DNA of 64,000 nucleotides from Cloeon dipterum (Eukaryota > Arthropoda > Insecta > Ephemeroptera > Baetidae): assembly GCF_949628265.1 (NCBI RefSeq), contig NC_088790.1, positions 10,172,545 through 10,236,544 of the forward strand, written 5' to 3'. Each line of letters opens with the position of its first letter. Position 1 is the stretch's first letter. Position numbers and translations under genes: made by a program. Positions 36,801-50,806 of this stretch are shown one piece after another. Under the pieces are notes generated by a model. It was not told the DNA's origin. It made no database searches and saw only the letters and a list, made by a program, of their open reading frames with translations.

Positions 36801-37487
36801 AAGACTGATTTCTGGTGTAAATTTCGTTTTCTTCATCTATGCCAATTTTGTCCTCCGACCGCCGTGACATTTTTACACAGCAAAATTTTCTTCAAAATAG
36901 ATTGATCTTCTGAGATTAGGGATCTCTAAAAAAATTAATTTAAACTCTAGACCTCCCGTCTTTAAATATTTTCATCTAAAAGAATGTAAATTTATCATAT
37001 CGACCTGGTACCCAGCAGTGTAAAAGTTTATTTTATATTTTTTGCTGATTCGGTGAAGTTGAAAAGTGGCATTTATTCAACAAACTGCGCGAGATAAATC
37101 AGAGTGCCACTTCGCACGGAATTTGACACTGTTTGTGACACGTTTTGCAAGCTAAAATCACGTTTCCGCGATTTTAACAGTGGCGGCTTTTTCAACCCTC
37201 GTCCACAGTACTAAAATATGCAATAGCATCAAATTTTTCTAATGGACCCTTCCCTTTAAAGCAAAAGCTGCAAAGCATACATTTGCGAATCCAATTTTTA
37301 ACACGCGCTTTTTACGTAAATTCGTGTTGCCTGTACTGGTTAATCGCATTGCCGATTCATTCATATTCGTCGAAATGCAAATTCAACTCACCGGCTGAGC
37401 TCCGTCGAACGATGGAAAGTTGAAGGTTGCTGATGCATGGTGCACGCCGTGGATCGCTAGCAAAACGATCAAATATACGCTCCTCAT
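33872..37487 (-). CDS. Secreted Gly/Pro-rich and Gln/His-rich protein
   Basis: Three coding exons (minus): 37487-37392, 36180-35791, 34408-33872; in frame, 340 residues. Exon 1 encodes a signal peptide, MRSVYLIVLLAIHGVHHASA. Exon 2 has a GGGGGPG run, a GYGTILKNPTPMVKGSPYG segment and a basic Pro-rich stretch (RRPSRPFPRPP). Exon 3 has a Gln/His low-complexity tract at about residues 217-241 and an acidic C-terminus (VDDDPSEEVV). The chosen acceptor for exon 2 (TTCCAG at 36182-36181, with a CTAAT branch-site match about 20 nt upstream) keeps phase 0; an upstream TTTAG would break the frame. An acceptor (TTGCAG) touches the ATG, so the leader comes from a separate exon, probably near 41.4 kb. 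Composition suggests an extracellular matrix, cuticle or eggshell component, but I recognise no family. Confidence 0.7.
34190..34246 (-). repeat. CAG/CAC coding repeat (poly-Gln/His)
   Basis: A run of imperfect CAG, CAA and CAC codons (minus strand) encoding Gln/His-rich sequence in the last exon of the secreted protein gene. A candidate length-variable site. Confidence 0.8.
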
Positions 37488-39002
37488 CTGCAACAAAAAA
37501 TCGTAACAGTTTAATAAAGATTCAAGCTGACAGCCGTGCCGAACGTCAATGCAAGCTGCCCCATTTTTCGACAGTTTTATTTGATTATGGCGAGATTAAC
37601 GACCGGCGACGCGTCAATTTGCTGATTTAAAACGACCTGCCGGGCAGGGTTATAAAACTGCTACAAATGCCAGCGGGATAAATTCAAATTTGCCGCTGTG
37701 TGTGTGAGTTTAATCCGCTCTCCGTCGCATTATTAAATATTAATTCAATCAAATATGCAAATGAATTCCCGTGGTGCTCGCTAAAGCTGCAAATCCCCGA
37801 CCGGAACTAATCAAAGAGCTGCTCCACCGCGCTCTGTATTTACGCCAGTGCTGCAAATTTTATTCTCTTCAGACCGATCACATAGAGAAAAGCACTCGTA
37901 CATATCGACGAGATTGAAGAGTCAAGTTAAATAATATATAAAATGTGTAAGGTCTCCAGAGGAAATCGTTGAGAAACTTCAAAGTTTCTATTTAATCACG
38001 TACAAGTGTTGCTCTTTGCAGTTGAGATTTCTTATTATCACTGCTTCAAATGAAAGAATAATGGAAGGAAATTACTTTGCGCGCTTTACCCTAATAATAC
38101 CATGATAAAAGAGTTTAATATAAAATTGCTCTTGATATGCGTTGAAAAGCTAGATTGTGCCTCATAGCATTGTTTAAAAATGTTAATGATGCACAAGCTA
38201 TCTAAGAGATTGTCAGAACTTACATAGAAGGGTACAATAGTCCAAGAAAATGGCTTACTATTAACATTCCGATTCGATTTCATGGCTTTGAAAAATTGAT
38301 AGGGTGGACATAAATAATGTGACTTTAATAAAAACATTGAAATCTAGGCTTGATTAGGTATAGAATATAAAAAGTGCACAAATATGCCCCTTTCTTATGA
38401 ATTTAAAGCCTATTTTTGACGGCATTTGACTGTTTTATACGCATTTACGACGGTTTTGGTGGTTTTACTGTTAGAGACAATTTTCCATGGCTTAACATTG
38501 CATGATTTGTGCTCATTTGTATGTCCCACAATGACAGAAAGCGAATAAAAAAGCCTATATATATATCGTATAGTATAAATATCACAGTTCTAAAGTTCTA
38601 TGCTGATATACCGACATTCTGGGATAGATTTTGAAAGCCTTTTACGCCATTGCTAGTACTATTTTTTTAAATCCCAATTTATTATATAAACTTGAAGCTT
38701 GTATGAATTTTATCATTTTATCCTGGGTCAAATCAATTCCTCTACTTGACTTCCATTTATATAGAACAAGCACTGGAGCCGAACCGAAAATCAATATTTA
38801 GTTCTGGCTCAATTGACAAAGCCACTCACATCAATCGGGTATAAAATAATATGAAGTGTTGTGCTTGCCGTGCGTGACATTCTCTGCCGATTGAGATCGA
38901 CCTCATTATAAATATGCATATAAATATCAGAATTCCGCACGATAATCACAGTTATTGAGAAGAGTGGTACAAGTGGAGCTTGAAAATCAGTTAATTTGGT
39001 CA

Positions 39003-39392
39003 TTAAACCGAATCAGCATACACTAGAATCTTGTGTAGTGGCAATTTGATATCGAACACGTTTCTAATTGCAAATCTCCGCGGCACGCAGAGAGCTGCGG
39101 CCGGTTGACGAGAGCGCAGCGCATCCTCCTCGACGCGCGCGTTTGCGACTGGTTCGGTCAGTTTGCCGCCGTGTCTTTTCTCTAATTCGAGAGAAATCCC
39201 GGTCACCAGCTTCTCGGAAATGCACTTTTGTGTCAGTGGAAGCAGCCGGGCTTGTTTATCGATTTGTGCTCTTTTCAACGCGGCTCGCACTGAGGAAAAC
39301 GTCAAATCGAGATCAAAAAGTTTAGTAATCCGCCTCGTGAAGTTGATGCTGCTGTCGCTGGTCTCACTCAGAAAATTGGTTTCATGGCGAAG
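39003..39392 (-). other. Unassigned open frame, possible exon
   Basis: On the minus strand a frame stays open from a CTCTAG acceptor-like site at 39393 to a TAA at 39003. It includes SETSDSSINFTRR and KLPLHKILVYADSV. It is GC-richer than its surroundings. There is no ATG at its start and no known family, so it could be a terminal exon of an unrecognised gene or chance. Confidence 0.2.
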
Positions 39393-40402
39393 CTAGAGAC
39401 AAGAAAGCGTGATAGAACAGCTAAGAGTGACAAACACTTATTTTAAAGATGCACCAATCAGTCTTGACACTTTTTTTCTGAATAATTTTTCACATTTTGA
39501 TTAGTTAGGAATGTTTCAAAAATTTGCGAACAATCAAATGTCAGAATATGGAAATTTCTTTTGCAATGAAAATGTGCAATTTATTTTCTCCCGGCGGCTC
39601 TCGTTATTCTGTTTATTGATTCACACAGCTCATGTTATTGCTGCTATTTACAAAATACAGCCTCAGTCCACAATTTATTTCCATGTTAGCATCATGTGTG
39701 ATTGCTATAACCACGACGTTGCAGCAGCCTCAAACACAGTTCGCTCTGTGTTTGCCAAGTGCAGAGATGACTGCATAACATACCATCATTTCAAAAGCAA
39801 AATACATTAAATATCATAGATGCGAGTGCTGGACACTATGAGACTCACTCCAGTTGGCTAAACCACACATCAAATGCACGAAACCACACTCACACTGCAA
39901 ACAAAGCTTTGGCATGTTTGCTCGAATTCTACAATATTGTGGGTTTAATTAAATAGCTAAATACTAGAAGCTTTTCTCGTTCGTTGTGAGATATTCATTG
40001 AATTAAAATAATTACTTCCCTCAGTTCAGTAGGGTTTTTAAAATTGATTCTTGCCTTCACAGGAATTCTGATTGATCTAAAGACTTGTGACTCACAATAA
40101 TTATAGTGCTGCTCCAGCAATAACAGATAACTAACAAAAAGTTACCGTTCAATTTTAATATAGAAAATCCAATTCAAATTTATTTTTCTCTTGTAAAATC
40201 TGCTTTAGCAAATATTTTGCATAAAAAACGATTTATATGAATTATACATCATCGAATTCAAAAATTTGAGTCAGTTCCCTACCTGAAGAGCGGCATCTTA
40301 TTTGTAAAAAGAGTAAATACAATTTATTAAAAAATATAAAAATGCTAAAAAATATTTGAATAAATAAGAAACAAATCTATCAAAATAAATTAATAAACTT
40401 TA

Positions 40403-40405
<3 letters not shown>

Positions 40406-40456
<51 letters not shown>

Positions 40457-40478
40457 TAGTATATATATAGTATAAAAG
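40406..40478. repeat. AT dinucleotide microsatellite
   Basis: (TA)n for about 48 nt, then imperfect tatagtatag units. Confidence 0.95.
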
Positions 40479-40885
40479 AAAAAGATTTTTAAGTAAAAAA
40501 TTTTTAACGCCAAAATATATGAACGTGTATTTTATTTTTACTAAATTATATTAATTAACATTATTACTATTTTTTAAATTGCAGTGAGTATTACTAATCG
40601 TAAATTTAACAAACTAGCAATTTTTACAGTTTATCAGTACCTGTCGTCTCCAATATCGTAATGGCATCTGTATGCGTAATAAGAGTCTGATTATACTTTT
40701 TTCGAGCTTATTATCACGAGTGGGCGTTTTAATTTTTGCAAAACAATTTACGCCCACCAACAGATGATATTGTATGGAACGAGTGAGTTGCAATTCAAAT
40801 CGGATGCAAATTGGAGCGAGCGTAATGCAATATCCCGGCACCGGCAGCTGCTTTTCCTGATTAAAATAGACTCTGCGGCTGGAAT

Positions 40886-40903
40886 CGCGCGCGCGCGCGC
40901 GCG
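40886..40903. repeat. CG dinucleotide run
   Basis: (CG)9 followed by a gtgtttgtgtgtg stretch. Alternating purine-pyrimidine sequence of this type can adopt Z-DNA. Confidence 0.9.
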
Positions 40904-41310
40904 TGTTTGTGTGTGATGCACCGCTATAAATTGCTTGTCTGTCGATTCGGTCGCTTGAATAACTTTTGCCGGCAGCGCTGCGACGAGGACGACTCCTGGT
41001 CATCAGGTCACTCCGCTGAACCAGACTGACCGACCTTGGGAGCATTACTCTTTCCGAGAAGGACAGTCAGAACAACAGTGGGTCAATCTCGCTCAAAAAT
41101 CAACAGGAAAACCGTATCCTTTTGCTAATTATGACAATAATAAAGGTTTATAATGCATGATATTATTTCGTAAAGGCGGGTTTAAAACAATAAATTGGTG
41201 AATATTAAATTTATAGTGTTATTTTCAAACGAGACTACGTATAAACGTTTTAAATCTTCTCTTAACTGGTTAATGAATGCTAGAGTAGCTTTAGAATTAT
41301 GGGAACTCAC

Positions 41311-41460
41311 CGTGCTTGATGTCCAAGCGATGGCTTCGTGACCGTGGTCGAGGACAGAGTGAGGATTCCCTCGCCGCCGATTGTGTCTGGCGTGCGTGAA
41401 ATACCCGCGCCGCTCCACTTTTCGCCGATTGGTACGCGCTAAGATTCAGAAGTCAATCGC
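41311..41460 (-). promoter_or_regulatory. Probable non-coding first exon and promoter (minus strand)
   Basis: A good donor (GCACG|GTGAGT) ends a GC-richer stretch at 41311. An ATATAA-like element lies at about 41486-41491 upstream in the minus orientation. The nearest suitable acceptor downstream is that of the secreted Gln/His-rich gene at 37488. Exon limits at the 5' side are approximate. Confidence 0.4.
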
Positions 41461-44400
41461 ACTCGCTGCACTCGCCAATGGTAATTATATCCCGCAAGAT
41501 CAAGTGCAAAAGAGAGAGCGATGCAATTTTGAAATCCATCATGAAATGAAGACACTCCGATTATTTTCATTTGCTCACTTTATCAGTTTTAATACTCTCA
41601 TAAGAATCTTTCCAAATATAGGTTAGGAGGTTCGATGGAAGATGAAGAAATTTCCAACAAATTAATTGTATTTAAAACGTTTAGATTTGACTTGACCTAA
41701 TAAAATGGTCTGCACTCACAATTTGTAGAAGTTCAAACATTTAATACTACTTACAGTGAGTAATAAAAAAACCAAAATTTTGAAAAAGGGTAATTTTTTA
41801 ACTATTCTGATTGTTTAATACTTACAGTAAAACTATATCATGGACAAGACTTCATTTTCGTAATCGTTGATTTCAGAGTTTTTTTTTCTTTAATTAAACT
41901 CTACCAGTTTCGGCGAATCCAGTCCAGCAAATATGAGGTATTTTTGCACAAATTAGGACAAATTAGGACATTTAAGAGAAATAAAATTTTACTTTGTCTT
42001 AATCTAAAGTTTAACGTTGCACTGATTTACACTCGATAGCGATTGATTAAATAATAACATTGTGATTACATCACAAACATATATTTTCGAGGGTTTTCAG
42101 TCCCGTAGACTCGCAGAAAATAATTTTTTGACCTACGAGATGCTTTGTAAACGTAGCAGCGGGAGCAATTTTTTATCTTCCAAGTGAGCGGGTCAGGAAG
42201 CCTAAAGACGATTTGTTTCTAGGGAGCAGAACCGCCGGCCCCAGGCTGATCGCTGGTTCGGTCCTTTTTAATTAGCTTCCGTCGTAGCCAGGAGTAAAAT
42301 TGATCTCCGCCCCATCGTGGAAGCCAAGTCTCTTGAGAAATTGGCTCCGCGCGGCCAATTGCGTGCCGTTGGAACAGCTTTTTTCTGCAAGTGATTTTGT
42401 GTCTGTATGATTAAACAAGACTGCTCTTCTTTTATTTCAACGAATAGCATTAAACAATAATTGAGAGTGAAATTAATTTTAAAGAAGTCTTTTAGCGAAA
42501 TGAAAAAAGTCTTTATCATCTTGGATTATATCATCTTTAGAGTAAAAGACAGCTGTATAGATCGAGCCATGCGCCCGTCGGTAGAATTTTTTCGCCTCCG
42601 CCGCTGCTTTATCCACCCCTGCCATTTTCCCACATTTATCATCGAGGCAACGGCAGGTTGCATACCCGTCGACGAGGCATTAGTGGAGTGACGAGGCCGC
42701 TCGCTCCCTCCTTCGTGTGAATCGAATTGAATTTTTATCTGCCGTCACGATCAAGCGAATGTGTTCTACATATAATTGGAATTCCTGGCTGCGAGGAAAA
42801 TGGTGCTAATCAGCGCCGCTCACTCGGAAAAACGGCCCACAGACTTTTCTAGTCCTGTTTTTCTGGCTGGGTGAGCGAGAGTGAGCGTGCCGGCAAGGCG
42901 GCTCCCACTTTTCTTCCAGGTTGTGTGCGTGCCGTGCACTCAGAATGGTTTCACGTGTTTCCCGCTCTTGTCTTCTCTGCTCTACAAGTGTCTTTGACAG
43001 TTATGTTAGACCCTGAAGCGAACTGATGATAAGTGACATGAGTTTTGCAACAAAATGCTAACTTATTTTTCTTTAAAATTTAACATTTATAAATGGGGTT
43101 GTAGGGAGAGAATGCGGTTGCAGGATGGTATATACCTTTTTAGTTACAATTAGTTAAATAGACGAGATCAAAACAAGTCTAACATGGTACTCGTTTTATA
43201 ATCCGATGCATAGAAGCAGAGTTTTGGCTGGTATTGGTATAACGTTTTGCATACACTCGAAGAAAAAATGTATTTGCTGTTCAAATGAATGGGAAACACC
43301 GACAAATGGCATTTTTTCAATCCCGCCTAATCAATTCATCAAAGTCATTCATTTTAAAATGGCTTTTATGATTCAAATAATTAATATTTTTAATGATATA
43401 TATGTTTATAATTTAGAAAACTTGATTTCAGTGACCTTGATCTACGACTTATAGAACTGAATTATTATTTTGCTTCAGGATTTAATTTTTATGTTGATTG
43501 AGGTCTCCATGCTTTACGAAATAAAAAGTGTTCATATTTCTAAAAAATAAAAAGATGCATCAAAGCTGTGAAAGTATAGGAATGACCAAGATTTGTCGAC
43601 GACGTTTTGTCAATGAAATAGAGTCATTAAAGATAAAAGTAAAATATATTCATCATATAATTAGTGAAACCACCTTGTCAATTTTATTAATTTCATAGAG
43701 AAATTTTAGAGTTAGACAAAGTAAAATACTAAACATTTTTTAAACGTAGTCCATCGCTTCTCACCATATCGAAATGCTCCATTGTTTATGTCAATATAAA
43801 ACAAATAACTTCTTTTCAAGTTTCTAAAGTAAAATTTAATTTTCACTGCCTTTTGTCTTTGCATAAATGTGAACATATTGGGTATGGGGCTTAACCGAAA
43901 AGCATTTTGCTCCAACAGACGTGCTCCATTGATAATGAACAACTCTTGTCGGCTCTTGCCGAGTTAAATTCGTTTCGTACCGGCGGTGGTGGCACAACTT
44001 ACTGTCAGATACAAGAGGTACTTGTGCAGGATCTAAGATTCCGTTGTCTCCTCTAGCTGGGAATTAATATTTGCTATACACTCACCTCGCTACCAGGTGT
44101 TCCGAACAACGCACAGACAATACTGTTCGGAATGAAAGAAGAAATTTCCAATGAAGGCTAGTTTCATTGAAGGCTTTACAAATTTTTTAATTTATAATAG
44201 CTAAAATTGAGTTGATTTAGTTCCAATTGCTTTTAAATATTGCTTTACAAGGTGAGAAAGCTCTGTTTGCATGCCAGATGCAAAATTCCCAAGAAAAATT
44301 ACACCACACATTTGACCCTTTAACACCGAGAAATTGATTGAAAAGCAGAAATCAAAATAGTTTCAAAGCAGTAAGCTGATCACTTGATTTGCTTTCCAAT

Positions 44401-47400
44401 ACCACCCTGATTTTCCGAATGCTCTATATGCGAGCTGCATCATCTGAATTTAATTGAAGCCAGCAATCAAGCACATACACATTAAATTAACTTTGCTCTC
44501 TGTAATTGATTGCTCCGAGGTTGGAAGTAATTACAAGCTCAACTATCCCAAACAACTATTATTAACAGAGTAATTTCAACTTGCAGCCTGCGCTCAAATC
44601 ACATTTGTTGCGGAAGTAGGAATGCACTAGCTTTGAGTGATGAACGCATGCTACAGTTGTTGCTACAGTGCAAAGAGAATTGCTAATGGTTGTAATTAAG
44701 ATTACCAATAACTTCTGGCGCGGTAAGTGGACGCGTATGGAAAAACCTTTAAATTTTTATACGATCCAATTGAAATAAAATCGTACTTGGATATTTTCTG
44801 AATAATTTCACTCTGGGACTGTTCATTTCGAAAACGTCAATAAATTAATTTTGTCCAAGAAATCTCTGACAGTGGGGAACAATCAAAATTGTAATTTTAA
44901 TCGTATGGTTTCATCAAGTGGTTGATTGTTTGAAGAATTAGTAGCCTTAAAACTCAAAACTCTAAAATGCTTCATATTCAAAAGAGAACCCTAGTGTACG
45001 GTTTAAAAACTAAAAATTAAATTTTGTCCAAATTTTTCCAAAACAAAAGGGCATATTGACGATATTGACTTTATAATTTCATGGCTGATTTTGAATTCTC
45101 TCAACGATATCAGTCCAAAGGCTAATGCTATAAATTCGTGCTGTGCAAGATTTCTATAAAGTTGGCAAAATCATTTACTGTGCTATCTTGGTACGTTTGA
45201 GCTTTTAACTCAATCCTCAAGGAATGGTTTCAAGCATTGGCACACATCGGGTATTCCAAGTACTAATCAAACGAATATGCTTTTTGTACCTAGGTAGAAA
45301 ATAACTAATAAGCAAAGCGTTTTCCTATTTTTGACACAAAATAAAACCCTTTCAATACATATCCTTCAAGGTTTATTCGGTTAATTCCATGCGATCTCAT
45401 AAATGCTAACCCCCATTTTCCTTGTTTGTCATCTCACGAAGTCATCGCAAAGCATTCATCTTTAAACAAAAGAAGCAGTAATCATCGTGAATAAAGAGCA
45501 CACATACTGTATAAGCGTGGTTGGCTCTCCAAGGAGAAGGAGACGCAACATCTGAGAGATTAACCAGGATGCACTTGAGGCGATCGACGGTGAATGAGAA
45601 AAGCGAGAAGGAGAAAGGCTTGTGTGCTTGGATGGACGTGTGGGGGATGATAAAGAAGCGCACCCCATTAGCCGCATAAGTAATGACTCCGTCTGGAGAG
45701 CAGCTGCGCTTTATGGGTCAAACAGGGAAGAAAGGCGAAACAAACACCGCTCGGAAAAGGTGACACGTTCACAGGCAAAAACGGTCAGCCGGTTTGATGG
45801 CATCAAGGGTGGCGTATAATTAACGACCCTCTTCTTGGCTCAGCGCTGTCGACATGCGGGGATGCAAGCCGAGTCTGCTGAAGGGATATGGGGCGTGAGC
45901 AGCCGTGATTCGATTTGCAGAACCGCTCCCCAGCGATCACTCAAATAGAAAAAGAAACGTTGCGAATGATTTGATATTATATTGTCACGCTGTAATAAAT
46001 GCACAAGAGTTTTTACCCTCGCGACGATCGGCCGTCCTTGGGCTGATTTGTAATATGAAATGTGCTTTCAATGCTTTGTTAGATGAATTCAATATCAATG
46101 GAGCTTGGTAAATTGGGTAAAATGTTCATTCTGATTTTAGTTAGAAGCCAGGTGAACAAGTATAATAATTTCAATGAAGTGGACAACATTTTCCAACATT
46201 TCATTCCCTTACTGCACAATCCATAACACAAAACAAAACAAGCACTGAATTGTTTGAACAGGATACTCTATCACTTTGAACTGTTCAAAATTATCCCAAA
46301 ATATTTTAAGCTGAACAAACTGGCAATGAAATACTTCTTGACCCATATGAATGTGCAGAAGTTCCAAATTTAAACCAGTTTTTTGTTACTTTATATAAAA
46401 TAATTATTAAAAGGGAAGAAGTTCTTTGACTTGTCATTTCTAATTTCTAATTATAATTTTCTCACATATCATTTGATGATAATTTAATTTAAATAAATGA
46501 ACTCTCCAAACTGTCAAACATCTCGTTTTTAAGAGGAAAAATGAGATGAAGAATTCAATTGAGGATGGTATTGTGAAGATATTTTAAAATTTACTTGTCC
46601 TCGTTGCTAGGAGAGGTCAAATTTATTCAAGTAGTCTACCTACTTTTGGATACACCTGCAGACCCCAATCATGTTAAAAAATTCATCTTAGTTTTACCAT
46701 TAAAAATTATACTGATAATAAAAGTAAAATAAAATATCCATTCGTTCGATTTAAATGCATTTTTGTATGATGATGATAGGGGTGCAGTGCAGTAGAAGCC
46801 GAATCCAGTTATATATGAATAAACGTGACATTTCCCACAACAAGGACAAGACTTTTTTATGAAACACGAGGAAAATTTTAAACAAAATTTAAATATCGCT
46901 CTGTTTTTTAAGTGGATTGCTATTGTCAATTTAAAACTATTTTACTAAAAAATAAAAAATGCTACACCTCAATTCATTTTTGGCTTAAACTGATTCCTTA
47001 TAGGAAATAGTTTATGCATTGACAATATGAATTTTCCAGGGTTTTGCTGTATTAATCCTCTTTAACTTCGTATTTTGTTGATCTCTTTTGGATGTGAGGA
47101 TAAATGGTCTCCTGCTGATCCATGTTATTTTAATTTCCAAGTAAGAGGAACTGGACCTAAACTTTTGCTGGCATCTGGTCCTTTAAAAATTAACTTAAAA
47201 TTTTTTCTTGCCACATTTTGTTCGTGGCCCTTGCCTACAAGGCCAAAGCTGCTGTGCCCTTGCTCTAAAATCCAGAGAAAATTGTAGAAAAGCTCTTTGT
47301 GAGTGCCGCATACGCATGGCGGGACCTTTGATGCCTTTCTCGTATCGACAGCAAACTCTCGGATTGTACGAAAGGATGAAGACCATCCCTTCTGCGCTTG

Positions 47401-50400
47401 GGCCACGAATTCGAATCTTGAGTGCGGCGTGTGTCTCTGGTCTCTGGGCACGTAAAGAGCGAAGGAAGTAAAGTGCGCGCGGACATGGGCATTCAAGCCA
47501 AACTATACACACACAGGCTGCTCGCTCTCCCTTTGTAGTGTCGTTTGCAAAAAGTGCAGAGTGAGGAGCAAAGTGGCGCGCTCTCCACCGGCTTTTTGCG
47601 CCACCTTTTTGCCACTGGATTCGATTTAATAATAGATGACGAGAGTTTCACATCGAGTGTGCGCTGTCCACAGTAAAGAGGCATAATGCTGACATTTTTC
47701 CCTTTTTTAGGTTGCTCACCATTGTGCCTGTATTGCATTCGAGTGTAATACATCGGTTTTTTTCTCTTCCATATGCTCTGCGGTAGCTGCAAAATGAGTT
47801 CTGGTTGGTTCTCTTTGATGGAAAACGTTATTAATGAATCTATTGAATTTCTCTCCATTGTCTATATCAACGTGCGTTTACGATAGGACACCCGGTAAAT
47901 TCAAATACTTGGAAGTGCAATTTATGTAATTTATATTTATACACTTCATCCTTCACCATGTTTGATTTCATAAGTACGCCCGGTTGCTTTGTTTCCATTG
48001 CACATTCTTTGATGAGTTCAACTTTCATTTAAGAGAAGTTACAAGTATTTATTATAGAGGGTTAAATATTAATTAAATTAATTACATGTACGCAGCGAAG
48101 AGAATTAAGATAGTTGATTTACTTCCCGAAATTTTCTTGGAGAACCCGAACGAGTGCGAATCAAGATTGTTAAGGCCTTTATTAAGATGCCAATGAAGGC
48201 AGAAGCACACAAGGTCATCATAAAAATCATAATTTTTCGACGTTGAAATTATATGCAGCTCCCTCGGTGTATAATAAACGAGCTTTTTATTTATGACCTA
48301 ATCAAATTGTTGCATGAGCCAGAATTAGTTGCAATTAGAGTTTTTAACACATTTCTGTTTTCGTTAACTCTACATCAGCGTTTATATTAATAAGTTGCTT
48401 TTGAATACATTTTGATGTATGGAAATCATGTTCCATTTAAGCTCGTGAATTAGTGCTGCAATCAACTGCCGAAACTAGTTGAGCAGGTTATACGGGAAAA
48501 TAAACAGCTTTTGCGCATAATGAAAGTAAAACGTCGAACCCTTAGAGTTATTTTAAATTCAATTAAATCAAATTTTTATTTTTGTATTTTTTTCATCAAG
48601 AGCATGAAAATTTGTGTCTCGCAATTAGCTTCCCTTTCCCTTCGTGATGCCATAAAAATGCAGTCTTATCATTTATTAAGATAATTAATTAATATTTTTT
48701 CAAATTAACAAGAGCGAGCACATATGTATAACTTTAATAGGTGATGCTTTAATTACGATTCTTTTACTCAGTGACTTGTTTTAATTGTTGCTTAGTCGTT
48801 ATTTCTACCTCGTCGGTTCGTGAATGAAAACTCGGTGAACTGCGAATGGGAAAAAGAAGTACTTATATACTCAAGGCGTAAGTACCACGTCGACGCTCAT
48901 CAGGTCGATACAAATTGCGGATCAGACCTCATTTCCGAGTGATCGAGCAGACTTTCCTTTCGAGCTGCGCGAGGGCACGCGCCCCCTGGCAGATTAATTG
49001 AAACGGAGCCAGCTCATTTCCGATAAGTGAATGAAGCGTGATCACGCGCGCGGCAGCAGGCGAGACGCGAGAAACAGATAAAGCAAATCGCACCCAGCCC
49101 TCCGATCGAGCGTTGGAACCCACGAAAGACGACATGCGAACGAAACATCATGAATTGCAAGAATAAGGCAGCAGTTACATCTAATTGTGAGCTCAACCAA
49201 GTCAAATAAAAGCAAAATTGGTCTGAAGCAAAAATATCTATCCAATGCAGCACAAAGTAATATAAAATAAATAAAAATCACACTTGGGAGAAATACGGCA
49301 TTAATAAGTAACATTAATAGCAATTAACTCGCTTCAACTCATTTGTTATTTGTAAAGCTGAAATTAGCAGCATATTAAAATTGGAATGAACCACAAAAAG
49401 GATTATTTTATTTCAGCGCTTCTAATTGGCCTCATTTTTTTACCTAGCAGCCAATTTTAATCATTCGGGAACTAATTTTTTCATTCTTAAGATATTAATT
49501 GACTCGATGGAAAGCTATTGAGAGACATAGCTAATATATTGCTCTATTCAGTGCCGCTAGAACTTAAATTGAATTCATCCGAGTTATATTACAAAAACAA
49601 CCTTTTCTCGTTCTCATGACAAAAAACTTCTCAAACAATGGAATGAGTCTCCAGTCTCCACCATGGATTTTTTTCAAGTCTAACATAGAAATGTACGTGA
49701 ACAGTTGTGCCTTTTTCCTTTTTGTTTAATAATTGTAAGTGCCTTTTAAATAATATATAAAAGTGTGTTATTACCTCAGATACCCCTCTGTAGGGCTACA
49801 TCGTGCAGTTTTTAGCTGCTATTAGAGAGATTAAAATTGCAAAAAGGTATTTTTTATAGCAACCCTGTGTTGCACTGTCCGTTGAATGGCGACAAGCGGC
49901 AATGAAACGTTGCAGCCACCCACCAATTACACGCGTTATTTAGCATTGCGGCGAAGCGCACGTATATCGCGATGGGAAACACTTATCTGGGAACCGCTGC
50001 CACTCTGATTTATGGCCACGCTCGGCTGCAAGATCACACTGTGCGGTGGCCAATCAGACGCATTTTGCAATTACGGTTCATATCGCGCAAGGGTGCACTC
50101 GGTGCACATGTTTGGTCGTTTGCATGCCGACTATGTGCAATGATATTGCTACTCTGAATGCTTGCATCATTTTTGCTGCCCACATAATATGTGCAGCTGA
50201 TTGTGGGTGAGCTCCAAGAATTCCATAATATTCAAAATTTCTATAAAATTGGATTTATGCAATTAACAAGGAAATTGTAAGAAATTTGCAGGCTTCAGTG
50301 AGCGATAGTAGACTTTCCAAAGTGCAATCAATAAAGGAGGAGAAAATAACAAACAATAACAAAATTCCAGATTTTGCCAGTTTCTTCGAATTTTCTCATG

Positions 50401-50636
50401 ACCTAAAAATGTTTCCGTGGTTGCTCTCGATTGCCCTCAAAGTGATTCATTGCCGTGTGGTGGTGTGTGCATTATGACGGTGTAGCACTTCGTTTTGAAA
50501 CAATCACAGGGTCTAGTAAGGAAATAGTGCTCATCATAGGAAAGAACATTAAACGCGCTTTATTTAAAAATTTCTATTCGTTTTAAATTCTTTCTAAATT
50601 TTGGCTTTAACTTAATTCTCAAAGACTTTCAAACAA

Positions 50637-50806
50637 GTGTGGCAACAAGGGATTCATATTACCACGCCACTTTCAAAGACCCTAAAAGAATTTTATCTGT
50701 TTTTACTGTTCGCTCAACCATTTCCCTGTTTCGTGGCTGCGAACCTGAATTCAATGAAGGCGTCATCTTTCAAAAGCTACAACGTCCGTTGCTGCTTTTC
50801 AAATAC
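50637..50806 (+). repeat. Duplicated coding-like segment, copy 1
   Basis: 170 nt, about 95% identical to 52113-52276 (8 substitutions and one 6-nt indel by my count). In the frame starting at 50639 it reads VATRDSYYHATFKDPKRI, later SVFTVRSTISLFRGC and FNEGVIFQKLQRPLLLFKY. Four of the six changed codons are synonymous, including CGT to AGA (Arg). No family recognised and no clear donor at the 3' edge. Confidence 0.75.

Larger units (their letters stand above)
37488..41310 (-). other. Probable large 5' UTR intron of the secreted Gln/His-rich protein gene
   Basis: Bounded by the TTGCAG acceptor at the start codon and a GTGAGT donor at 41310. It contains an (AT)n tract (40406-40478), a (CG)n run (40886-40903) and an unexplained 390-nt open frame at 39003-39392. 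The link between donor and acceptor is inferred. Confidence 0.4.
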
